The position numbers and the translations under genes are program-made. Below, one piece after another: positions 56,017 through 64,000 of a stretch of 64,000 bases of DNA. Source of the stretch: Pterois miles (Eukaryota; Chordata; Actinopteri; Perciformes; Scorpaenidae). The stretch lies in contig CAMQGK010000242.1 of NCBI GenBank assembly GCA_947000775.1, forward strand, positions 4,399,001 to 4,463,000, in the 5' to 3' direction. The notes beneath the pieces were generated by a model. It had not been told where the DNA came from and ran no database searches. It saw nothing but the letters and a program-made list of their open reading frames with translations. Position 1 is the stretch's first letter; the number at the start of each line of letters is the position of its first letter.

Positions 56017-57197
56017 CTGAGCTGCTGCACATTGTTTTAGATAAAACAGTGTAATTATTCAGTGACAACAACATGTGTCATGAATCTTAGCAGCAGTTTG
56101 CTTGTTGTCAGAGCCTAATGGGAGCTGGATTTTATGGAGATGAAATTAAATCCATGCTTGTGGATTTTGCAAATCATGTTTTTTTTTCCAAAGTGGAGCA
56201 ACCGCGTAGCAGCTCATTAAACCCTTAAGATTTCATGGTGATTTCAAGCTAAAAGATGTCGAGGTGTCTATTAAAAGATAAAGTTTGTTTTAGACTTCCA
56301 GCTTTCAAAAACATGTGGAAGCCATGTTTTTTATGTTTATTCCTTTACATAACATTTTAAAACAACTGTAAAGAGATGTTAATGCATTCAGGGGTTTTTT
56401 ATCATGCTTATGTCGTTCACTGCCACGTGCCCATTTTATGTGCACGTACTTTCCACTTTCTGTGGAAACTATTGGTTTATTTTTAGTGGGAAGGAAAGAA
56501 TTTACTGTTAAATAGTGTAATTATTGAGTGGCATGAGTGGAGAGAGTCCCTCAGTGGCTTTTTAAGTGCTGTTTGTTTCCTGTTTCCAGCCAACAGTCAG
56601 TGTTTTAAGCATCACTGTGACCGTTTGCCGGGGCCTGTTTCACAAAAGCAGAATAAATAAATCCAGGATAAGAGAAAAAGCGAGGCTTGACCTGGTCTAG
56701 TCAGTTCATCCTGGCTTAATGTTTTTCACATAGGTCAAGCCAGGCTGAAGAGGGGCAACTAGGTTGACCAGGTGGGAGTAATTCAGATAGATGCACGTTC
56801 ACTCCTCTCTTCAATAGACCAGCAGGTCGTTCACAGATTTACTGAAATGTGTTCCACATACTTTGAACCCAGAGAGAAACATCTAATAATAAAAGATTAG
56901 GAGGAAGCAAAGCATATAATATGTAGAAAAGGAAACACGACCATCAGCCGCTGAAATAAAACAGTGAGAAAAAAAACGTGGCAGATAATCACGGACTGAC
57001 GCAAGTAGCCTAAAATAGTTTATAAAGTTACTTTCAGTTATCACTGCTGTTAACTGAAACCATCATGATTAAACCATTCAAGGAGTTACTGTCACTTTGC
57101 CTTAAAAGTGAGCAGTGGAAGCTAATATATTATTTAGGAAATTTACATATATTATATACATATATATATATATATACACACATATATACATATATAT
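56017..57197. other. Non-coding; possible element end at 56630 and TA tract
   Basis: GGGGCCTGTTTCACAAAAGC (56629) resembles the start of a dispersed fish transposon, with GGCTTGACCTGG and AGGTCAAGCCAGG (56691, 56732) forming a local inverted repeat. (TA)n with CATATA at 57144-57196. No exon is seen. Confidence 0.4.
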
Positions 57198-57965
57198 TAG
57201 GGATGGGAACGGTTCAGTAAAATCTGAACGGTTCGGTTCACTAGTCAGTGTTCGGTTTGTGTATGTTTCATTCGGTTCATTTTGTGTGTTTTTTCATTGC
57301 GTTTATTTGTAACTAGAAATCAAGACCTATGGAAACAGGCTGGGACACGGCAGACAGGGGTATGAGGTATAACACATGAGCAGAGTAACTGAAGCTGAGG
57401 TTGTGCGTTGTGATTGGCTCAATTTCACCAGACCAGATTTTACTGCGCATGTCTCTCAACCACCGCCACTATGTTTACAATACCACTGCTATTAACTTGC
57501 CACCGAACATTAGTAATAATAAACACGTGTAAGTAAATGACTTTAGTTCCTTCTAGTCAGCAGTGATCAGAACAGCAGCAGTGAAGTGGTGATGATCTGT
57601 TATTGACGAGGGTCTGAACTACAGAGCCTCCATGTTATTAATTTATTATCCTCAGAAAGTTTAGGAGCAACGTAACCCTCGGCTACACAAGCTGAAACTA
57701 AAGCTGGCAGTAGGCTCTGCAGTCTGTCTGTTTAGGTTAGTTGGTTTAATTTGTTCCCAGTGAGATATTAATGAGTTGCTGTGGTGACTCTGCTGTTGTG
57801 AACATTACTGTTGCTGCTCTAGAAACAACATGTGTCCTAGTTGTGTCTAAATATTCAGTTCTATTAGATCTGAAGTCCAGCCATAAGATGTGATAATGAA
57901 GAAGTGTTTTGTTCCTCATGTTAGTCTGCTGTTGTGAAGACAAACAGTTGTTGACTTATTTTGCC
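57198..57965 (+). mobile_element. R11 hAT-like element, second copy
   Basis: Starts TAGGGATGGGAACGGTTC directly after a TA tract. 57751-57965 matches 4521-4620 and 4891-4985 in order and strand, without the about 270 bases found between those two parts there. A right end is not seen. Confidence 0.5.
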
Positions 57966-58145
57966 ACATAAATGAAAAGCATGTTTAAATTTAAGTTGGA
58001 AATTGGCCTCCCTACTGTACAATGAATGTACCAAAATCTAACCAAACCGTAACCACAGCGTTAGGCCGACAGATGTCACCGTGCTGATCGAGGCAACAGA
58101 CCAGAAAATAACGGCAGTTACAAAATGACAGATGTGAAGCATTAC

Positions 58146-58192
58146 GGGGACTGTCAACCGATTAAAATTAATAACACATTTTTTATCTGTTA
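58146..58192 (+). mobile_element. GGGCTGTCAA element, left terminus only (R2)
   Basis: GGGGACTGTCAACCGATTAA, AATTAATAACACATTTTTTA and TCTGTTACT correspond to the first 50 bases of 62341. Confidence 0.5.
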
Positions 58193-58530
58193 CTACTCTT
58201 ATCGTACCATCTTACACTATTGTTATTATGTTAATTGTTTTTTGTGATCAAATTTTCATTTTTTAATGCTAGGGGTTAGATTGGCAACCAGTCATAAATA
58301 AATAAATCATCATAATTTACATATATCAGTAATACTGGACATGAATCATTTTCACATACAAACATGGGATCATTATTGTTGTCTTTAAAATCCCTGTATG
58401 CTATGTACGTATATCCGCCCCTCCAGTATTGAAAACATCCACTTCTCTCTTCCCCCACCACAGATGGCACATTGGTACAACAAAGAAAGAAAGAAATTGA
58501 AACTTGTACTGTATTTACATGTATATATTT
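58193..58530. other. Non-coding
   Basis: Nothing recognised. Confidence 0.4.
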
Positions 58531-59120
58531 TAGGGCTGTCAATCAAAAGATTTAGCCAGAAATGAATCACTTATTTTTTATCTGTTCAAAATATCCCTTA
58601 AAATACCTTATCAAGTATTTAATACTCTCATCAACACGGGAGTGGACAAATATGCTGCTTTATGCAAATGTGTTTATGTATTTATTATTGTAAATTAGTT
58701 AACACAAATCAATGACAGATATCGTCTAGAAACCCTCACAGGTTCTGACTTTAGCGTAAAAAATCTGCTCAAATAAGATAAGATAAGAAATCCCTGGAGG
58801 GAAATTTGGGAAATCATAACATGGCAAACTGCAGCCCAACAGGCAACAACAGCTGTCAGTGTGTCAGAGTGCTGACTTGACTATGACTTGATCCAGACTG
58901 ACTGGGACTATCATAAAGTGGGCATGTCTGTAAAGGGGAGACTGGTGGGGACCCAGAGAACCCATTTACATTCACATATCTGGAGGTCAGAGGTCAAGAA
59001 ACCCCTTTGAAAATGGCCATCACAGTTTTTCACAACAACCTAGTGTGACGTGGTTGGTAACGGTGGATTCATTAGGATTTCTAGTTTCATGATGTTTCAA
59101 CTCTTTCTTTAAAACTAAAC
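58531..59120 (+). mobile_element. GGGCTGTCAA element, longest copy (R2)
   Basis: Starts TAGGGCTGTCAATC. Then come TTTATCTGTTCAAAATAT, CAACACGGGAGTGGACAAAT, TTTATGCAAATGTGTTT, AACCCTCACAGGTTCTG, GGCAAACTGCAGCCCAACAG, ATCATAAAGTGGGCATGTCT, TCACATATCTGGAGGTCAGA and GGTAACGGTGGATTC. The right terminus is missing. A 38-base insert at 58776-58813 is a LINE tail. Confidence 0.8.
58776..58813 (-). mobile_element. Ultra-short LINE 3' tail inside R2
   Basis: AAGATAAGATAAGAAATCCC, TGGAGGGAAATTTGGG interrupts CTCAAAT/CATAACATGGC, which is continuous at 24880-24900. AAAT occurs on both sides and may be the target duplication. Confidence 0.6.
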
Positions 59121-59231
59121 AATTCATAAATAAAAAGAGTCTGACACACATAAATGTTCACAGACAGAAACCGTGTTTGAAAGTATTCAGAAGATATTTT
59201 AGCTTTGAAACTTCACAATGTCCCACATGCA

Positions 59232-59274
<43 letters not shown>

Positions 59275-59690
59275 CTATGTCACGAAAACACACTCATGCG
59301 TGGAGAAGAAAATCCATGCATGCGCACACACACTTGCACTCTATCTGTCCCTTTGGAGCAGATGGCTCCACAGTCATAGCTGATGTTTCACACATCAATG
59401 AAGCACACCATGTACTCACAACTACCGAACACACACACACACACACACACACACGCCATGTAAGTCACAACCAATGAACACACTCACTCTGAGAAACATG
59501 CTTGCACGTGCACACATGCGTAACCGTTTGAACCCAGACGGACCGCTACTGTCAAACACACACACACACACATGCATGGACAATCACCAAATGCACACAC
59601 ACATGCACAGAGTGTCCTCATCGGCGCTAATTTATGGAGTGAGGAGCCATGTTGTTGCCGACTAGATCCAGCCTCATAACACACACATAC
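59121..59690. other. Non-coding with CA tracts
   Basis: (CA)19 at 59235-59273, (CA)12 at 59429-59453 and a shorter one at 59557-59573. No exon. Confidence 0.7.
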
Positions 59691-60489
59691 TCAGGTTTAA
59701 AGCATTAGCGGCTAACGGGCAGCGGGTTATAGTGCAGTATTGTCATGGGTGTTGTTATGCCTGATGTCAAATAGCCGATAGCACCTAGTGAGAATATTGC
59801 ACCATAAGCCTGCGGCTCAAGGACATTATTGCTTTTACAGGGCCGTCAGCAGCACCTGTGGTTTTAATTGAAAGCACTCAACGCTAAATACAGAAAATAA
59901 AGAAAATAAAACAGTTAACCCCTTAACGCTCGGACCTCTTTTTTGGAGGAGGAGGTGGAACTACATTTCCAGGGGGAGATAAACAGTCAACAGTAGAGGT
60001 CACATAGAAGTGGTGTACATCATCTGAAAGCTGGAAACCTGGAGATTAATTTGCGATGCAGCTTAGCACTGTGTCAAGTTGTTTTAGTTGACGTAAATAT
60101 GAATTTATTGATTCATTTATCATTACAATAAACTGTGAAAGTATATAAGTGTTTAGTGCATTATGATAGAAGTATAAGATAAACATCCTCATGCTATGCT
60201 CTAAGTTGTTGCAGCATTTTTTTTCATGAGGCTGTGACTATCCTAGAGGTCACAACAGGCCATTTTATACAATGAGGTCACATTTCAAAAAATGGTCTCA
60301 CTACAATGAAATGGCTCCTACATCATCAGACATAAATACAGTTGGGCTCACTGGATCCACAAGAGTCTCGGCTTTACAGTGATACCCAATTTATGTAATT
60401 CAAGACTGTTTAGGGAGCCCAGTATGCAGAAATATTCAAATACACCATTTTAGAAAAGGAGACAATAACACATGTATATTACATGAAAA
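59691..60489. other. Non-coding; 59691-59900 single-copy in appearance
   Basis: No exon or repeat recognised. CACCTGTGGTTTTAATTGAA at 59854 and similar words suggest possible regulatory sequence only. Confidence 0.35.
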
Positions 60490-60664
60490 CTGCATGTGAT
60501 TATCATAAAGTGGGCATGTCTGTTAAGAGGACACTGGTGGGTACCCACAGAATCATTCATATATCTGGAGGTCAGAGGTCAAGGGAGCCCTTTGAAAATA
60601 GCCAGGACATTTTGGAGCGTTATTTAGCCTCCTTCCTGACATGGTTGGTACAGATGGATTCCAG
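60490..60664 (+). mobile_element. GGGCTGTCAA element fragment (R2)
   Basis: ACTGCATGTGATTATCATAA, AGTGGGCATGTCTGTTAAGA, ATATCTGGAGGTCAGAGGTC and GAGCGTTATTTAGCCTCCTT. Both ends are lost. Confidence 0.7.
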
Positions 60665-61170
60665 TGGTTGAAAAATATATATAGAGATTTTTTTTTTAAA
60701 AGCAATGCACAAAGGAAATAGACGAGCTGTTAAATCAGTGTCAGTACATGCAGACCAGATAGAAGAGATAATTCTCCTATAAAATTAGAACAAACTCATA
60801 ATGTTATATAATGTAAAAGAGTTTTTAAAAGGAGTATATCCTGTTCACACTGTTCGACAGCAGCTGAATCAGAGGATCCCAAAAAATCCAGGACTTGTGC
60901 TCAAATGATGATATAAATGGTAACAACAATAGTTACACATTTCTCAGTCTAACACTGGAGCAGCAACGAGAAGATGTAAATCTCAGCCTTATGTCAGAAA
61001 TGTCACCGATCTGAATCCCTCAGAACGGCCATGAAATAAATGAAAAGCACACCCTCAATAACAATCAACCTGTTGTTAACTTAGAGCCCATCAGTATCTA
61101 GAAGTACAGACTGAAAATGTCATGGTCAGCTCCCAGTTGCTTCGACTGGAAAGCAGGATCTGAATATACG
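60665..61170. other. Non-coding
   Basis: Nothing recognised. Confidence 0.4.
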
Positions 61171-61342
61171 AGGGCTGTCGAAGTTAATGCGATAATTACA
61201 TGTTTCTAGTTTCATCTGATGCCAGTATCATCACTTTAAAATTGAGCCACAACCACCGGAAGATCGGTTGTGTAAATGCATTTTAGAAATGTGTGGCGTT
61301 AAAACAAATTTGTGTTATTATTGTGTTAACTTTGACAGCCCT
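61171..61342 (+). mobile_element. 172-bp fold-back derivative of the GGGCTGTCAA element
   Basis: Left AGGGCTGTCGAAGTTAATGC (61171) and right GTTAACTTTGACAGCCCT (61325-61342) are inverted with 4 mismatches over 26 bases. The right arm plus CTAGTTTCATCTGATGCCAG, TAAATGCATTTTAGAAATG and GTGTGGCGTTAAAACAAATT is the right end of R2. The left arm is that same right end inverted, not the normal left end (TAGGGCTGTCAATCGA..). No flanking 8-base duplication is seen. Confidence 0.75.
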
Positions 61343-62340
61343 AATTTTGATCAATTTTCGAGTGTTAAAAAATGGTTACATTTAGCACCAAATGTTGTGT
61401 AACAAAAGGTGTCGACCCACAAATTGCTGCAACAATTTATGAGACATGACAGAGCATGGGGACCTACTTTTATGTGACATCTACTGTTGAATATTTATTT
61501 ACCCACGAACATCCCCTGTCCTCCACCTCCACTGGTAAAGGGTTCACTAGTCCCTTCTTACACTGCTGGAGATGGAGGGTTTTTGCCTAAAACAAATCAC
61601 TTCCTTGAGAAGCCAGGAAGCCTCCAAAAGAAATAACATTACTGAGAGAAAATGACATGCTCAGAAGGAATTTTATGTCACTGTTTCTGCCAAGTAGGGT
61701 GTCGAAAATCAGCGTTATTTACTGGAATCAGTGTTTCTACAGCAACACAACTCTGGCCTCGCTGATGTTGGGAAAGGTGTGAAAAATTCCCTGACAGCTG
61801 GTGGGCTGTCATGAATTAATGTCACCACGGAGACGCTGTGAACTACCTGATTTGCAGAAACACACGTATAAACACATAAGATGAAGAGCAGAGGATGCAC
61901 GGCGTCGCTGAATGATTTTAAATGTTGTTTTAATAAATTGAAGACTTTGGACCACCCAGTGAGACGAGCAGCGCAGACAGCAGGAATAGTAACACAGAGA
62001 GAACACAGGCAACGTGCCCAAATATCGCTGGCACATTCAAGCAATTAAGGTAGAGAAAAAAACAACATTTGATTCAGGGTGTTAGAATGATTCATTTTCC
62101 ATTAAGGAGGAGAGAAGAGGGTGAAATCAGCATGCAGCGTGAGATGTGTTTGCTCTCTGCAGCAGCTAAACGCTCACCTGTCAAACAACAACGTGTCAAA
62201 CGTTTCAGGAAACAAGAGTTAAGCCTCAAATGCAGTTACGAAACAGAAAAGATCATGTTGTGGTGGTTTGAATCGGATGTTGTAATGTCTAATGGTGTTC
62301 CTCACATGAAAAGGTAGTTCAATCACATTAGTTTAAAGAA
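61343..62340. other. Non-coding, no recognised element
   Basis: No exon or named repeat; short open frames only. Confidence 0.4.
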
Positions 62341-62714
62341 GGGCTGTCAGTCGAACAAAATGTTGATCACAAATTAATCGCACATGTTTTATCTGTTCAA
62401 AATGTATCTGAAAGGGAGATTTGTCAACTATGTAATACCCTTATCAACATGGGAGTCTACAAATATGCTGCTTTATGCAACTATATTTACATTATATACT
62501 TATTTTCGGAAATCAATCGCCAACACAAAACAATAATGCATGTGATTATCATGAAGTGGGCATGTCTGTAAAGGGGAGACTTCTGGGTACCCACAGAACC
62601 CATTTTCATTTGCATATCTTGAGGTCAGAGGTCAAGGGACCCCTTTGAAAATGGCTGTGACAGTTTTTCCTCGTTAGTACAACATAGCTGGTACCAGTGG
62701 TGTTCTAGTTTCTT
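62341..62714 (+). mobile_element. GGGCTGTCAA element, left two thirds (R2)
   Basis: GGGCTGTCAGTCGAACAAAA, TCACAAATTAATCGCACATG, AATATGCTGCTTTATGCAAC, TGATTATCATGAAGTGGGCA, TCTTGAGGTCAGAGGTCAAG and GGTACCAGTGGTGTTCTAGTTTC (in parts). It stops abruptly where the LINE sequence begins, suggesting a LINE insertion whose other side is beyond the window (inference). Confidence 0.75.
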
Positions 62715-63834
62715 TAAAAGGAGAGAGGAAGTTGCTGATTAACCTAATAAAATGGCGGCAGCGTGGAGTTGCAGCACAGCAGGCCCTGCGACTCCACGTC
62801 TCCCGTTACACCGAGGAGGCCATTTATTCGTTCACAAAGCATGTTTGTAAAATACTGAATCAACTGCGTCAAGTGCAAAGCAGCTTTTTAATAACGTTAA
62901 TAAAGTAGGTCTGGGCTGTCTCGTGACGTGCTTTTCGGACTGCTGCTGCTTGTCATTGCGCCATTACCAGTTTGTGGCTGTCTAGTCAGAGTAAACCGGA
63001 AAAACTGAAGGACCACCGTGACCTCCGGCGGCTGGGCTCGGGACAAATGATGGCTCGTGGCCAGTTGACGCTCTTTTGCAATCTAGTCTTCTGTCTGGCG
63101 GAACGGAAGTGCCCAGGTTCAGGAGCAGATCGCTGGACCTATACGGACATCTGCCACCCCGTGTCGGAGAATAACAGATCGCATATTAATGTTGCTCATC
63201 CTCTCTGGAGATATACAAATACATCCCAGACCAGGCACGCTGGAACGCTGCAGAACTTCGGTGCTGATCTAACGTTACAACCGAGTGTGTCCGGGACTCC
63301 TGGGCATGAACTTTCTGAGCGGGGCTTCTCCCTTAATTAACACCGGGCATGACGTCTTAATGGATAACTTCCTGATGCTGGACTGCAGAGACCCTGACAG
63401 GCCCACTGTATCGCTTGCTAAATCTGCTGCAGGCACCGCTGTGTGTCCAAACCCAGCAGTGAGGAAACAGCGGCTATTTAATACTTTTCAAACTGTCAAT
63501 CATGCAAAAGTGTTATGGGACCCGAAGCTGACACCGAGGGGGCTATTTGGTGGATATTTCAATGTCAGGAGCCTTAAAACAAAGAGCAATCAGCTAACTC
63601 ATGTTCTGTCTGACTAAAATGTAGACTTTCTCTAACTGAAACGTGGCTGAAAGAGACGACTCCTGCGAGTATCTTCACAGTGCCCAGATATCAGTGTTTT
63701 AGACAGAACTGATGGAAGGGTGGGGATGTGTTTTTCCATGTGACAAACAACATAAAATGTGAATGTGTGATTTTAAGAGCGGGTAAGATATTAGACAGTG
63801 TCTAGGTAAAAATAATCTTGTCCTAACATACACT
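62715..63834 (+). pseudogene. LINE 5' part with degenerate AP-type endonuclease domain
   Basis: A GC-richer region follows the broken R2 copy. Open frames 62972-63340 and 63285-63617 overlap in different frames. The second ends with GLFGGYFNVRSLKTKSNQLT, and, after a stop and a one-base frame change, LTETWLKETTPASIF (63632 on) follows. N-x-RSL and (T/S)ETWL are the first two conserved motifs of the apurinic-type endonuclease in CR1/L2/Rex1-like non-LTR retrotransposons. Asn and Glu of these motifs are catalytic in the family. In this copy the frame is broken by at least two stops and one shift, so it is dead. The reverse transcriptase is not reached before sequence of a different repeat begins at about 63835. 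Confidence 0.75.
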
Positions 63835-64000
63835 ATGGCTGTTTTTGAAACGGCCTACTACATACTGCAGACGAACGCAGTATGCAGTATGTACTGTATA
63901 CTGCATACTGTGTTTGTGTACTGTATACTGCATACTGCGTTCCTATGTACTGTATACTGCATACTGCGTTCCTCAGTAGTATGCAGTATATGACAGTTAA
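63835..64000 (+). repeat. Tandem and palindromic TACTGTATACTGCATACTG tract, cut by window end
   Basis: ACTATGGCTGTTTTTGAAAC then GGCCTACTACATACTGCAG. TGTACTGTATACTGCATACT recurs at 63890, 63917 and 63946 (28-base period), separated by GTGTTTG and GCGTTCC. GTAGTATGCAGTATATGAC at 63977 is the inverse of the beginning. It resembles fish MITEs rich in ATGCAGTATG words (recalled). Confidence 0.7.

Overview
This is a window of vertebrate, almost certainly teleost fish, nuclear DNA (inference). It has long CA/TG and TA microsatellites, many degenerate interspersed repeats of kinds known from ray-finned fish, AT-rich non-coding DNA, and coding sequence split by GT-AG introns. There are no bacterial-type gene arrays, no CRISPR array, no rRNA and no intact tRNA gene.

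The only convincing host gene is on the minus strand near the left edge. Two exons (8859-8963, then 1666-1802) join in frame. They encode a U1/matrin-like C2H2 zinc finger followed by a basic, charged helix that begins RLKELKQREF. This is the diagnostic block of the ZNF804A/ZNF804B/GPATCH8 family, with the same exon boundary as recalled for those genes. The exact paralogue is unclear. The 5' exons should lie to the right of 8963 and the large C-terminal part to the left of base 1; I found neither. Most of the window is therefore probably 5' intron or flanking DNA of this gene.

The rest is a layered repeat landscape. (1) A TAGGGATG hAT-like non-autonomous element occurs at 10.3-11.1, 12.2, 33.4 and 53.2 kb. 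The 53.2 kb copy is complete (885 bp), has an 8-bp target duplication inside a tRNA-derived SINE, and carries a 55-bp minisatellite. The same minisatellite forms a larger array, inverted, at 33.5-34.3 kb. (2) A 5'-truncated LINE with a frameshifted reverse-transcriptase C-terminus, flanked by GTATATTA, sits inside the 10-11 kb copy. (3) A GGGCTGTCAA-ended element occurs about ten times, including one 172-bp fold-back derivative. (4) A PIF/Harbinger-like MITE with TTA duplications lies at 54.9-55.6 kb, inside a split retroelement tail. (5) A second LINE begins at about 62.7 kb with a degenerate endonuclease domain. (6) A relic BED zinc finger of hAT-transposase type lies at 51.3 kb.

Tandem arrays are prominent: a five-base-paced higher-order array (3.74-4.44 kb), two 21-bp arrays (24.9 and 27.5 kb), a 17-bp array grown from a SINE tail (34.9 kb), a 0.9-kb purine-rich array (49.2-50.1 kb), and several 240-480 bp local duplications. 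All family assignments come from reading the sequence and from memory of the families; no database search was possible.
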